DNA of 64,000 bases, taken from positions 1-64,000 of the forward strand of contig JAFZWV010000003.1 in assembly GCA_017617035.1 (NCBI GenBank), in the 5' to 3' direction. This stretch comes from Bacteroidales bacterium (GTDB taxonomy: Bacteria > Bacteroidota > Bacteroidia > Bacteroidales > UBA932). The notes under the pieces are model-generated. The model was not told where the DNA came from and searched no databases. It worked only from the letters and a program-made list of their open reading frames with translations. How positions within the stretch are numbered: position 1 is the first letter of the stretch; every line of letters starts with the position of its first letter. The position numbers and the translations under genes were made by a program. This document shows, piece by piece, positions 1-8,175 of this stretch.

Positions 1-1
1 A

Positions 2-88
2 ATACATCGCGGGATGTCTGTCGAGCACCGCAACAACTTCATCAAGTGGTACCTCTTCTTTGCTAATGAAAAGAAGAAAAAGCGGTAA
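2..88 (+). CDS. C-terminal end of an unidentified protein, possibly transposase
   Basis: An open frame enters from the left edge and stops at TAA (86-88), giving the last 28 residues of a protein with a lysine/arginine-rich tail (NEKKKKR). I do not recognise the family. The tandem repeats that follow directly look like the end of an insertion sequence, so a transposase or its accessory protein is possible, but the visible fragment carries no catalytic motif. The start and most of the gene lie outside the window. The end of the frame (AAAAAGCGGTAA) forms an inverted repeat with TTACCGCTTTTT at 137-148. Confidence 0.4.
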   Translation: MHRGMSVEHRNNFIKWYLFFANEKKKKR

Positions 89-92
89 GCTT

Positions 93-150
93 CACCAACC
101 GCTTTTGTCCGAGTCACCAACCGTTTTTGTCCACATTACCGCTTTTTTTT
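93..150. repeat. 22-bp tandem repeats, possible insertion-sequence end
   Basis: The motif ACCGYTTTTGTCC occurs in units starting at 93, 115 and 137, an exact 22-bp period. The third unit is partial and degrades into a T run. Multiple short repeats at a terminus are known in some IS families (for example IS21) as transposase-binding sites, but the family here is not established. Together with the preceding stop codon, the T run and the flanking inverted repeat could also act as a terminator. Confidence 0.5.
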
Positions 151-236
151 GTGTGGGAGATACTGGATTCGGGCCAGTGACCCGACTTCGATTCAGCGGA
201 CTGCAAAATGTTTCTATTTTCAGGTAGTATCAAGCA

Positions 237-345
237 AGCAGAAGCAAACTGCACCCCTGAGCCGCTTTTTTCCCGGACTAGGGTCGCCGTTTGACGCGAA
301 GCGTCCTCAGGCGATAGCGGTATCAGGGGTGCAGTTTGTTCTGCT
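237..345 (-). repeat. Interspersed hairpin repeat, copy 1 (locus-specific stem, conserved core)
   Basis: A 23-24 bp stem (237-260 with 323-345, one bulged G) encloses a core at 268-317. Read on the minus strand, the core matches the cores at 14400-14450 and 21702-21752: CTATCGC, an inner hairpin GACGC-TTC-GCGTC, then GACCCTAGTCCGGGAAAA. The stem sequence is unrelated to the stems of the other copies. In sense orientation it begins 8 nt after the stop codon of the gene at 354-878. No U run follows the stem, so it is not a standard intrinsic terminator. The remaining sequence between 151 and 236 shows nothing recognisable apart from a short hairpin near 168-183. Confidence 0.8.
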
Positions 346-353
346 AAGAACGG

Positions 354-878
354 CTACATTTTTTCCAGTTTATAGCCTAGATGGAAGAGCTCGAGCGCGC
401 AGCCGAGCTTGTACATGGTCTCGACGGTGATGAGGAAGAGACGGTATGCGAGGGCGGTTCCGGGTTCGGGTGTTTCGCGCATCAGGAAGTGATAGGCTGA
501 AGCGGCGAGGGATTGCATCATGGGAGAACTGCGACGATGATCGCGGAGTATCTTATCGGTGATGTGATCATCCATGTCGTCGAATTTGCGCTCGCCCTGG
601 AAGAAGGAGTACTGGACATCCGAGTACTTCGCCCAGTCCTTGTCCCAAAGAAAAGCTACTGCCATTCCGAGATACCCGGCGCAGCCGAGGCAGAATTCCG
701 GATAGTCATTGAAATTGCGGACCGCATCGCCGTAGAACGACGGCATCAGCCTCAGCCATGCCTCGTCCAGGTCCGGACTGTTCAACAGACTCCCCTGCAG
801 CCAGCCCTCGCTGGTGCACTCTTCCAAAAGGTACTGAGTCAGCCCTTCGCGGTATTTATCCTCAATATTACTAGTCAA
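354..878 (-). CDS. Hypothetical protein, 174 aa
   Basis: A soluble protein without signal peptide, rich in aromatic and acidic residues and mostly helical in appearance, with no catalytic motif I recognise. Two cysteines (LGCAGYLG near the middle, LGCALELF near the end) lie in hydrophobic helices. It overlaps the end of the upstream YitT gene by 8 bp and is therefore translationally coupled to it. The hairpin repeat follows 8 nt after its stop. Composition and tight operon placement support a real gene; the function is unknown. Confidence 0.75.
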   Translation of the reverse strand: MTSNIEDKYREGLTQYLLEECTSEGWLQGSLLNSPDLDEAWLRLMPSFYGDAVRNFNDYPEFCLGCAGYLGMAVAFLWDKDWAKYSDVQYSFFQGERKFDDMDDHITDKILRDHRRSSPMMQSLAASAYHFLMRETPEPGTALAYRLFLITVETMYKLGCALELFHLGYKLEKM

Positions 879-1803
879 GTTTATTCAGATTCTTTTTCTT
901 GGCGGTGTTCCACATGCCATAGACCTCTGATACATTGCCGGCAGTGATGAAACACTTGATGTTGTGGACACGAATGTGGTTCATAAGGGCAGCAAATTCG
1001 TCCTGAGAGAGGATGGCCTGAAGTTCGATATGCTCTTTGCCGGAAAAGCCTCCCTTCATCGGGTAAAGACTGCAGCCGCGCTTGAGGTCCTCGACTATGA
1101 AACGACGTATCTCCTCACTATCGTCGGAGACCACACAGACGCGTTTTTTGCGGTTAAGCGAAGCAGTGAAATAGTCTACCGCGAGTCCGTTGATCCATGT
1201 ACCGATGAGGCCGATGACGACCATCTGGAACGGGTTGATGGCAAATGCGGTGCAGCAAATGACTGCGCCCGCGATAGACACTGATGCGCCTATATCGAAA
1301 TGGAGATACTTGTTAAGAATCTTCGCGAGGATGTCCAGACCGCCGGTAGAGGCATTTATATTAAACAGTATCGCCTGGCAAATGCTGAGCATCAAGACGA
1401 AACACAGCAGGTCGAACCAGGGGTCGCCCATCACTGAAGTTGCGCCCTCGGCTATCACTTTTTCATATGGCAGGATTGCCTCCCATACATCCATGAGCGG
1501 ACCGAGGATCAACGCGGTATAGACGGTCTTGATACCGAATTCCTTGCCTATTAGGAAATAAGCCAGGACAAGCAGGACCGCGTTGATTGCAAGAACCACC
1601 CACGAAACTTTGATGGCAATGCCAAGATTTTCGCAAATACCTGCGATTACGATTGACAAACCGGAGATGCTTCCTATAACGAGTTTGCTGGGGACCAGAA
1701 AATAGTAGACGGCGGCCGCACCGACCATCATACCGACTGTCATAATGATGAGCTCTTTCCAGAATTTCCAGGAACCGAGCGCTTTCAAAATGGTCTTGAA
1801 CAT
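871..1803 (-). CDS. YitT family membrane protein (DUF161 + DUF2179)
   Basis: A 310-aa integral membrane protein. The first about 210 residues contain five or six hydrophobic segments, and the loop NASTGGLDILAKIL is typical of the YitT repeat. The last about 85 residues form the cytoplasmic DUF2179 domain, ending in the usual ITAGNVSEVYG region. The family is widespread and its transport function is not established. The ATG at 1803 (MFKTIL) was chosen over an ATG 24 bp upstream because it lies 21 nt from the -7 box at 1825-1832. It is first in a two-gene unit with the hypothetical gene at 354-878 and is divergent from the porin at 1872. Confidence 0.88.
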   Translation of the reverse strand: MFKTILKALGSWKFWKELIIMTVGMMVGAAAVYYFLVPSKLVIGSISGLSIVIAGICENLGIAIKVSWVVLAINAVLLVLAYFLIGKEFGIKTVYTALILGPLMDVWEAILPYEKVIAEGATSVMGDPWFDLLCFVLMLSICQAILFNINASTGGLDILAKILNKYLHFDIGASVSIAGAVICCTAFAINPFQMVVIGLIGTWINGLAVDYFTASLNRKKRVCVVSDDSEEIRRFIVEDLKRGCSLYPMKGGFSGKEHIELQAILSQDEFAALMNHIRVHNIKCFITAGNVSEVYGMWNTAKKKNLNKLD

Positions 1804-1824
1804 AAGTTTTAGTGAAAGAACATG

Positions 1825-1863
1825 CAAATATAATCATTAATTGTGGGACAATGATTACCTTTG
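1825..1863. promoter_or_regulatory. Divergent promoters for YitT (-) and porin (+)
   Basis: The minus-strand -7 box TATATTTG lies at 1832-1825 and the plus-strand box TACCTTTG at 1856-1863, both matching the Bacteroidetes TAnnTTTG consensus. The boxes point outward with left edges 31 bp apart. The porin ATG follows its box by 8 nt. Confidence 0.65.
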
Positions 1864-1871
1864 TGCGGTTT

Positions 1872-2864
1872 ATGAAAACACGATCGATACTGTTAGCCAT
1901 CGCAGCGCTCTTCTGCCTTTCCAGGGTGGAAGCCATGGCCGAAATCGACACCCTGTATTTCGACGTTAGAGCGGCTTACAACGAAGAAGTGGCCGGGGGA
2001 AATTTCAGAGGAAGGTTCTTCTCCGACCATCTCAATATCAATTTCTACGGAACCCTTACCGAAGAAATCGGTTTCCGTATCAGGCACCGCCTCAATGTGG
2101 CTCCAACGGCTGTGGATCCTCTACGGGCAACAGACTGGGCGTCCATAATATGGCGTCCGACTGATAAATGGACTCTCACCGCCGGAAAGCAAGCAATTCT
2201 TGTCGGAGGCTACGAATACGACTCGATACCGATCGACGTTTATTTCTACAGCAATTTCTGCAACAACCTTCCGCAGGGTTACGCAGTCGGCGTAATGGCA
2301 GACTATCAGGTTGCCGAACACCAATCCATAGTGTTTCAGGCCATCAACTCTCCCCTGTCGTTCGGCTTCAGCGACACTTTCGCCTACAACCTTGCCTGGC
2401 AGGGACAGTTAGCCCCATGGTGGCACACCATCTGGACATTAAACGCCGTGGAGGACAACTACCGCAGGTTCATAGGTTATGCGGCCCTTGGCAACCATCT
2501 GGTGCTTGACAATGTCGCAATCGACCTCGACCTCATCGACAGGGCGAACCTCCATCAGAAAAACCTATTCTCAGACTATACCTTCATCACCAAGGTAATC
2601 TGGAGCGTAGGAAAATGGAACTACTGCGGAAAGATAGGCTATGAGCGCAACGATGCCGCCAATGTCGATGAAAGCGGACTTGCGTACGACACCGTCATGG
2701 CCCCGGGCTACCACTACCTGTACGGTGGTGCCGGAATCGAATATTTCCCCTACGATCGCGACGGTAAACTGCGCCTGCACGCTATCTGGTTCAGAGACAG
2801 CGATACACACCTCAACAACTTCCAGGTCGGCGTAACCTGGAGGTTCGATATCATCAAGCGCTAA
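1872..2864 (+). CDS. Outer-membrane porin (OprO/OprP-like beta-barrel)
   Basis: A 330-aa exported protein with an N-terminal signal peptide (positively charged MKTR, hydrophobic core, cleavage near residue 20-23). The mature part alternates hydrophobic and polar residues, with many aromatic strand ends, and closes with WRFDIIKR. Strands such as INFYGTLTEEIGFRIRHRLN and the TAGKQ motif resemble phosphate-selective-type porins, but the substrate cannot be read. The ATG at 1872 was preferred over an upstream in-frame start that would lie inside the promoter. It appears monocistronic and is convergent with the DUF2490 gene, with 1 bp between the stop codons. Confidence 0.8.
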   Translation: MKTRSILLAIAALFCLSRVEAMAEIDTLYFDVRAAYNEEVAGGNFRGRFFSDHLNINFYGTLTEEIGFRIRHRLNVAPTAVDPLRATDWASIIWRPTDKWTLTAGKQAILVGGYEYDSIPIDVYFYSNFCNNLPQGYAVGVMADYQVAEHQSIVFQAINSPLSFGFSDTFAYNLAWQGQLAPWWHTIWTLNAVEDNYRRFIGYAALGNHLVLDNVAIDLDLIDRANLHQKNLFSDYTFITKVIWSVGKWNYCGKIGYERNDAANVDESGLAYDTVMAPGYHYLYGGAGIEYFPYDRDGKLRLHAIWFRDSDTHLNNFQVGVTWRFDIIKR

Positions 2865-2865
2865 G

Positions 2866-3618
2866 CTAGAAAGAGAAGGTGTACCCAAGCCCCAGTCCGA
2901 AGAAAGGATACTGGGCTATGGTTATGGACTTGAGAGTACCCTTGCTGCGGGATGCGTCTATATCTTTGTCGATAAGGTAATCGTAGTGCAGGAAGAACTC
3001 CAGCGCGTTCTGCTTGTCGAAGTTGTACTGGGTACCGCCCTGGAATCTTATCCTATTCACATACAAATCGTTGTGGCCGTCAAAGGTATATGTAGATCCG
3101 TTTTCGGTCACCCAGTTCGCTCCGTTGAGAACCAACTTCAATTCCGCCTGAGCGTAAGGAGTGAACCTGGAGTGGAACGGCTTGTAGGATACCTTTGCAC
3201 GTGTCTTGAAAACGAGTTTGGTGCGGGGATTCTGAAGGGTATTTATATCCTTTACTCTGTACGTCGCCTGGAAAGTCTCCTTGAGGGAGAATCTGAATTC
3301 ATTCCAACTGAGAGACTCTGATACGCCTAGCGACACACGGTGACGCCAATCCAGACCGCTTGTCTTGTTTACGGCGATTGCATCATAGTCAAGCGCAGTC
3401 TTCAGATAATCATTAATCTTGTAAGACACACCCAGATTGCTGTAAGAGCGGTCGAAACTGAAATCGCTCCCGAGACGCACCTCTTCAGATGCCGTGAGGT
3501 GGAAGCCTTTAAAAACTTTATAGTTGACGCCGGCTGAATATCTGGTGCCGAACTGATCCTGTGCAACTGCCGATAATCCGACCGCCAACAGAGCAACTAT
3601 CAACAATATCTTTTTCAT
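2866..3618 (-). CDS. DUF2490 family outer-membrane protein
   Basis: A 250-aa protein with a clear signal peptide (MKKILLIVALLAVGLSAVAQ) followed by beta-strand-rich sequence ending in LGLGYTFSF, with a C-terminal aromatic as in outer-membrane barrels. Motifs such as FKGFHLTASEEVR and DWRHRVSLGV are typical of DUF2490 proteins, whose function is unknown. It is the last gene of the seven-gene minus operon starting at 8564, 1 bp after DUF4956. The DUF4956-VTC-DUF2490 neighbourhood suggests an envelope-associated module. The ATG at 3618 was chosen because the upstream extension overlaps DUF4956 and lacks a signal sequence. Confidence 0.8.
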   Translation of the reverse strand: MKKILLIVALLAVGLSAVAQDQFGTRYSAGVNYKVFKGFHLTASEEVRLGSDFSFDRSYSNLGVSYKINDYLKTALDYDAIAVNKTSGLDWRHRVSLGVSESLSWNEFRFSLKETFQATYRVKDINTLQNPRTKLVFKTRAKVSYKPFHSRFTPYAQAELKLVLNGANWVTENGSTYTFDGHNDLYVNRIRFQGGTQYNFDKQNALEFFLHYDYLIDKDIDASRSKGTLKSITIAQYPFFGLGLGYTFSF

Positions 3619-3619
3619 A

Positions 3620-4480
3620 TTACCTGTCCTCCAGAAAATCCTTGCTTCTGCGAAGTGAATCGATGGCGTTTTCCTCACCAGGGGCGAGGAAATAAGTTAC
3701 CTTAATCCATGCGCAATCCCTTATGAAATCTATCTGGCCAATTTCCAGGCTCTTAACCTTAAGGCCGGCCCTCTTCTCGAGATCTTCGATCAGTTCCGCC
3801 CGCTTCTCCGGCACAACGAGATCTATCCTGTCGTAGATGACCAGCTTGGTCGAAGTGCGTCCGCGAATAATCTTGCTCTGCTCAAGGGCAAGGATGAGAA
3901 GGAGCACGACTACATTGGCAACGACTATCTCCAGAATCGGCATCTCTGCGCCTACGCCATTAATCACCGAAAGGGCGATAATAATGAATAGGTAGGTCAT
4001 TTCCCTGACCGGCACCGCTTCCGTGCGGTAGCGTATCATTCCGAAGATGGCGAACAACCCAAGCGTAAAACCTATCTGCAGGCTTAGGTTGTTCATCACG
4101 AACAACAGCAGGAACATCGCCGACGAGAAGATCAGGAAGGTGAAATAGTAGTCGGTACGTCCGTTCTTGCGGAAATAGAAGAAATGGACTATGATCCAGC
4201 TAATAAGGAGGTTGAAAAGAAAACGCTCCAGGAGCCTGAGTATCTCAGCCCAGACGGCGGAGAACGAAGAACGTATCTTGTACTCGCCCGTAGCTTCGTC
4301 GAGGTCTACCTGATAGCCATTTTCCTGGGCTATTGTCGGGTCAAATTCGGGGAATTCTTCCGACTCCAGGTCTTCTGCCGGAAGGAGCTGGACTGCGCCG
4401 CTCTGCGGTTGGGCATAGGCTGCATTGACTGCGAAAAGCAGCGCGAAGGAAACTGCCAGCGTTCTAAGAATTGCTTTCAT
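3620..4480 (-). CDS. DUF4956 domain membrane protein
   Basis: A 286-aa protein with a predicted signal sequence (to about residue 24, AYAQ), a periplasmic stretch of about 60 residues rich in Asp/Glu, then four or five transmembrane segments (about residues 85-200) with the conserved FAIFGMIRYRTEAVPVREMTY motif region of DUF4956. A cytoplasmic domain follows (DRIDLV...DLEKRAGLKVKSLEIG). The family regularly sits beside VTC-like polyphosphate polymerase genes, and here its start overlaps that gene by 17 bp. Its role is unknown; a membrane partner of the VTC-domain protein is the likely inference. Confidence 0.88.
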   Translation of the reverse strand: MKAILRTLAVSFALLFAVNAAYAQPQSGAVQLLPAEDLESEEFPEFDPTIAQENGYQVDLDEATGEYKIRSSFSAVWAEILRLLERFLFNLLISWIIVHFFYFRKNGRTDYYFTFLIFSSAMFLLLFVMNNLSLQIGFTLGLFAIFGMIRYRTEAVPVREMTYLFIIIALSVINGVGAEMPILEIVVANVVVLLLILALEQSKIIRGRTSTKLVIYDRIDLVVPEKRAELIEDLEKRAGLKVKSLEIGQIDFIRDCAWIKVTYFLAPGEENAIDSLRRSKDFLEDR

Positions 4481-5273
4481 AAGTATCTATTTTATCGTTT
4501 ATTATCTTTTCAACCATCCTGAGTTTCTCCTTGAAGCGGTTGGTACGTGCCCGCGGTTCAGTAAGGACCACACCCATACAGTATTTGCTTATGCGGAAAG
4601 GATGAATACGATGATTCAGAAGTATACCCTTCATCTGGGAATCCGCCCTTCCGTCCTGCTTGAGTTCAATGATTACGGCATCCTTGAGATTACCGTCAAA
4701 ACCCGAGGAGAAATTGTGGAAATGAAGGTTCATGTCGATAGTGAGCCTTTCTGTCTTCGCAGCATTCACCAAGGTAATGCGGTCAAACTCGGTTGTGCAC
4801 TCGGGAAATATCCCGTCTGCCTTGAACCACGACTTTTCTGCCAGAAAATCGGCAGCCGCCTTGTCGCCGGAAAAGTCCATGCGCTCCTCAATCGGTATCC
4901 CTATTCTCTTCTTTTTCGTGCGTCCTTTATTGTTCTTGCGCTTGATTTCGAGGTAGGTGTCACCCGAGATCAGATAGGTTCTTACCCTGACCTTCTGACG
5001 TGTCTTGCGGCCGGTTTCGTGGGCCGTGTACATAAAGAGGTCGGGGGTATCATAGTAGACAGAATAATAGCTCAGAACGCGCTGGCCTTCGATGGTACAG
5101 ACGCGATAGCCCTGAGCCGCGGCATCGTCAAGAACCCGAACGAGGGTACTTTCGCTCGTGACGAATTTGGTGTCGATCCTGTTCATCAACTTGATCGAAT
5201 CCATCTCGTCCAGCGAAATCTCCCCCATCTTTTTCCAAACGGGAAGTTTCCTGAAATCGATACCGGCCGGCAT
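4464..5273 (-). CDS. VTC-domain polyphosphate polymerase family protein
   Basis: A 269-aa cytosolic protein with VTC-tunnel motifs in order: NRIDTKF (about residue 31), the YYSVYYDTP strand, the basic stretch TGRKTRQKVRVRTY, YLEIKRKNNKGRTKKKR and, later, VIIELKQDGR. These Arg/Lys and Glu residues line the phosphate tunnel in yeast Vtc4, which makes polyphosphate from ATP. Activity of the bacterial members is not generally proven. Its end overlaps the DUF4956 start, which argues that the two products act together at the inner membrane. Confidence 0.85.
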   Translation of the reverse strand: MPAGIDFRKLPVWKKMGEISLDEMDSIKLMNRIDTKFVTSESTLVRVLDDAAAQGYRVCTIEGQRVLSYYSVYYDTPDLFMYTAHETGRKTRQKVRVRTYLISGDTYLEIKRKNNKGRTKKKRIGIPIEERMDFSGDKAAADFLAEKSWFKADGIFPECTTEFDRITLVNAAKTERLTIDMNLHFHNFSSGFDGNLKDAVIIELKQDGRADSQMKGILLNHRIHPFRISKYCMGVVLTEPRARTNRFKEKLRMVEKIINDKIDTYESNS

Positions 5274-5278
5274 GTGAG

Positions 5279-5701
5279 CTATTCTGAAGAATACTCGAAC
5301 ACCTTCACAGTAAGCAATCTGCCGGTAGGCGAATAGTTGTACTGCTTTTTCTTGGTACCGTCTTCGTTGTACTCGTATTTACGGACCAGTGAAGGTTTGT
5401 TCTTGGCGTCGTACTTGGTCTCCTTTATGATCTTTCCGACCTCAGGATCGTACTCATAAACCTCCCTCCAAGCCATGCCGTACTGGTTGTACTCTATCTG
5501 TTCGATCTTGCGGCCCTGATCGTCGTACTTGGTGATGCGGTCGAGCCACTTGGTCTTGGACTTGGCGTCGGTGTTCCACTCTTTGATAACCAGATTCTTG
5601 CGCGCTTCCCTCTTCGCGAGAGTAGCTGCATCCAACTGGCTTTGAGCAAATCCCGGGACGGACAATGCCGCCAGCAGGACAAATAGTAATATTCGTTTCA
5701 T
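5279..5701 (-). CDS. Small exported protein with YD-like repeats
   Basis: A 140-aa protein with signal peptide (MKRILLFVLLAALSVPGFAQ). The mature part has degenerate tandem strands of the form YDxxGRKIEQIEYN, YDAKNKPSLVRKYEYN and YSPTGRLLTVKVFEY, resembling the YD/RHS or MORN-like hairpin repeats common in secreted Bacteroidetes proteins. No enzyme motif is visible. It lies 21 bp after the asparaginase gene and 5 bp before the VTC gene, so it is part of the same operon. The start at 5701 is the codon directly before the signal sequence. Confidence 0.72.
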   Translation of the reverse strand: MKRILLFVLLAALSVPGFAQSQLDAATLAKREARKNLVIKEWNTDAKSKTKWLDRITKYDDQGRKIEQIEYNQYGMAWREVYEYDPEVGKIIKETKYDAKNKPSLVRKYEYNEDGTKKKQYNYSPTGRLLTVKVFEYSSE

Positions 5702-5722
5702 CTCAGTGTTAATAATCAAATA

Positions 5723-6742
5723 CTATACCTCTCCTTTCAGGCTAAGTACAAGTTTGGCCTTGACCTCGGCATCGGATATTCCTGCGCCAAGAAGGTGGAA
5801 GAGTTTTGCAAGCATGGCTTCGGTAGTACTGTCAAAACCAGATACGACACCGGCTTCCTTCATCTGTTTCCCCGTGGCGTAAAGGTCCATATCGACTGTA
5901 CCTGCGGGGCACTGGGTTACGTTGACCAGTATCTTTTCCCTGGCCGCCTCACGCACCAAATCCATGAACCATGCCGCTGAAGGGGCGTTACCGGCTCCGT
6001 AGGTTTCTATAATGACGGCACGGGTCTCCGGGCCCAGCAAAATATTGCGAACTACTTGAGGCGTAATTCCGGGATGGATTTTCAAAATAGAGACACGGGT
6101 ATCGAGCCCTAAAGAAACCTCCAGCGGTTTTCCGTTCCACTTTCGGATGATGGCGTCGTTGTAGCGAATATTGATGCCGGTTTCGGCGAGAGGCTCAAGA
6201 TTAGGCGAACGGAAAGCCTCGAAACTCTCTGCGTTGACCTTTGTAGTGCGGTTACCGCGCATCAGCTTGGAGCCGAAATAAATGGCGACCTCAGGCACCC
6301 TGGCGCTGCCGTCGGGGTTCTTGGCCGCAGCGATCTCGACCGCCGATACCAGATTCTCCTTACCGTCTGTGCGTGGAGCTCCGACCGGAAGCTGGCTACC
6401 CGTAAAAATAACCGGCTTTGCCAGGTTATGAAGCATGAAACTGAGGGCTGAAGCCGAATACGACATAGTATCAGTACCATGAAGCACCACAAAACCGTCG
6501 TACTGGTCGTATTTCTCCTGAATCACCCGGGCCATCTTCTGCCACATTGCCGGATCGATGTCCGATGAATCGATGAGAGGGTCGAAAGAATACGAGTCGA
6601 TTGTTCCCGCGAACTTCAACAACTCAGGCACCTCTTCCAGTATCTGGCTGAAATCGAAAGGACGGAGCGCGCCGACGCGCGGATCGGTTTTCATGCCGAT
6701 CGTTCCCCCCGTGTAGATTATGAGTACGGCTGATTTGGTCAT
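5723..6742 (-). CDS. ansA: L-asparaginase, type I (cytoplasmic)
   Basis: A 339-aa enzyme hydrolysing asparagine to aspartate and ammonia. Threonine motif I is IIYTGGTIGM (about residues 9-17), motif II is VVLHGTDTMSYSASALSFML (about 85-104), and a lysine motif follows in PVGAPRTDGKEN. There is no signal peptide, consistent with the cytoplasmic type I family, and the length is normal. It shares a 4-bp ATGA overlap with the CCA enzyme upstream. Confidence 0.93.
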   Translation of the reverse strand: MTKSAVLIIYTGGTIGMKTDPRVGALRPFDFSQILEEVPELLKFAGTIDSYSFDPLIDSSDIDPAMWQKMARVIQEKYDQYDGFVVLHGTDTMSYSASALSFMLHNLAKPVIFTGSQLPVGAPRTDGKENLVSAVEIAAAKNPDGSARVPEVAIYFGSKLMRGNRTTKVNAESFEAFRSPNLEPLAETGINIRYNDAIIRKWNGKPLEVSLGLDTRVSILKIHPGITPQVVRNILLGPETRAVIIETYGAGNAPSAAWFMDLVREAAREKILVNVTQCPAGTVDMDLYATGKQMKEAGVVSGFDSTTEAMLAKLFHLLGAGISDAEVKAKLVLSLKGEV

Positions 6743-8175
6743 TTCTTCTCAGTTAAGCCCATTTCGGCGGCCTTTTTACGCATGAATGCGTCCGCCTGTT
6801 CGAAATCGTTTTCTATCACGCCGTCGAGAATAGCCTCCTTGACGGCTTCCTTGAGAACTCCGATAGTGTTGCACGGGTCGAGGCCGTAGACCTCCATCAC
6901 GTGTTCCCCTGTAATCGGGTTCTTGAAATTGCGTATTTTGTCTTTCTCCTCAACCTCCACAAGCTTCTGCTCCACCAGCGAGAAGTTCGACTGGATTCTG
7001 GCCACCTTGGCGGGGTTCTTCGAAGTGACATCTGCCCGGCAGAGTATCATGAGGTCCTCGATGTCCTCACCGGCGTCGAAGAGCAGACGGCGCACGGCCG
7101 AATCGGTCACGCCGTCGTCGACAAGCGCTATCGGGCGGAGATGCAGCCACACCAGCTTCTTGACGTATTTCATGGCGTCAATCGGGAGTTTCAGGCGCCC
7201 GAAGATCTTGGGCACCATCCTCGAGCCTATGAGGTCATGGCCATGGAAAGTCCACCCGGTAGAAGGGTCGAAGCGCTTCGAGGCGGGCTTCCCTATATCA
7301 TGGAGAAGCGCGGCCCAGCGTAGCCAGAGTTTCGGCTCCGGGCCATCGGTGGCGGCTACATTGTCCAGGACCATGAGCGTGTGCGAGAAATTTTCTTTGT
7401 GGCCCTTGCCTTCCTGGGTCTCAACGCCCTTGAGGGCGCACAGCTCGGGCAGGATGCGCGACAGCAGGCCGGTCTGTTCCATCAGCTCGAAGGCCATGGA
7501 CGGGCGGCGCGTCACCAGCATCTTGTTCAGTTCTTCGGTGATGCGCTCTACAGACAGAATACTCAGGCGGTCGGCCATGCGGCGCATGGACTCGAGCGAT
7601 TCCGGGACTATGGTGAATGTCTGCTCGGGAGTCGAGAGTTTAGTGGCAAAACGCACGGCCCTCAGCATACGCAGGGGGTCGTCCGAATAGGTTGTATCGG
7701 GGTCCAGAGGGGTACGGATTATTCCGGCCGCGAGATCCTTGATTCCGCCGAAGGGGTCGACCAGCTCGCCGAATGAGTCCTTCTGGAGCGAAAAGGCCAT
7801 GGCGTTGATTGTAAAATCGCGCCTCTCCTGGTCGTCGCGCAGCGTCCCGTTCTCCACTATGGGCTTACGGGATTCGCGCCTGTAGGACTCCTTTCGGGCA
7901 CCGACGAATTCGATTTCATCGCCCTGATAATGGAGCATGGCGGTCCCGAAGTTCTTGAAATATGATACGTAGGAATGGGTCCTCTCGCCAACCGCGCGGG
8001 CAAAATCTATCCCGCTGCCCTCGACCACTATGTCAATATCGCAAGACGGGCGGCCGAGGAAGCAGTCGCGCACAAAGCCACCTATCACGAAAGCACGCAC
8101 TCCCCTCTCCTCAGCCACTTCGCTGACGAGGCGGAAGATCTTGCGATCGAGATACTGGGGCACTATTGTCGGCAT
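6739..8175 (-). CDS. cca: CCA tRNA nucleotidyltransferase with HD domain
   Basis: A 478-aa tRNA-maturation enzyme. The nucleotidyltransferase head has GGFVRDCFLG and the catalytic DIDIVVEG (about residues 32-53), followed by RRDFTINAMA and DPFGGIKDL, then the RNA-binding/neck region PLRMLRAVRFATK. The HD domain contains HDIGKP (about residue 290) and a downstream Asp. This class II architecture with HD is the usual Bacteroidetes form. It could act as CCA-adding enzyme or poly(A) polymerase; CCA addition is preferred because no second candidate is seen here. It overlaps its neighbours by 4 and 13 bp. Confidence 0.92.
   Translation of the reverse strand: MPTIVPQYLDRKIFRLVSEVAEERGVRAFVIGGFVRDCFLGRPSCDIDIVVEGSGIDFARAVGERTHSYVSYFKNFGTAMLHYQGDEIEFVGARKESYRRESRKPIVENGTLRDDQERRDFTINAMAFSLQKDSFGELVDPFGGIKDLAAGIIRTPLDPDTTYSDDPLRMLRAVRFATKLSTPEQTFTIVPESLESMRRMADRLSILSVERITEELNKMLVTRRPSMAFELMEQTGLLSRILPELCALKGVETQEGKGHKENFSHTLMVLDNVAATDGPEPKLWLRWAALLHDIGKPASKRFDPSTGWTFHGHDLIGSRMVPKIFGRLKLPIDAMKYVKKLVWLHLRPIALVDDGVTDSAVRRLLFDAGEDIEDLMILCRADVTSKNPAKVARIQSNFSLVEQKLVEVEEKDKIRNFKNPITGEHVMEVYGLDPCNTIGVLKEAVKEAILDGVIENDFEQADAFMRKKAAEMGLTEKK

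Noticed and set aside
237..345. Interpretation of the hairpin repeats as ordinary intrinsic terminators or as MITEs
   Set aside because: No U run follows the stems, the loops are long and conserved, and the stems (which would be the MITE ends) are not shared among copies.
149..430. 93-aa plus-strand frame covering the first hairpin repeat
   Set aside because: It runs through the repeat stem and into the antisense of a well-supported gene, with no family resemblance and no promoter.
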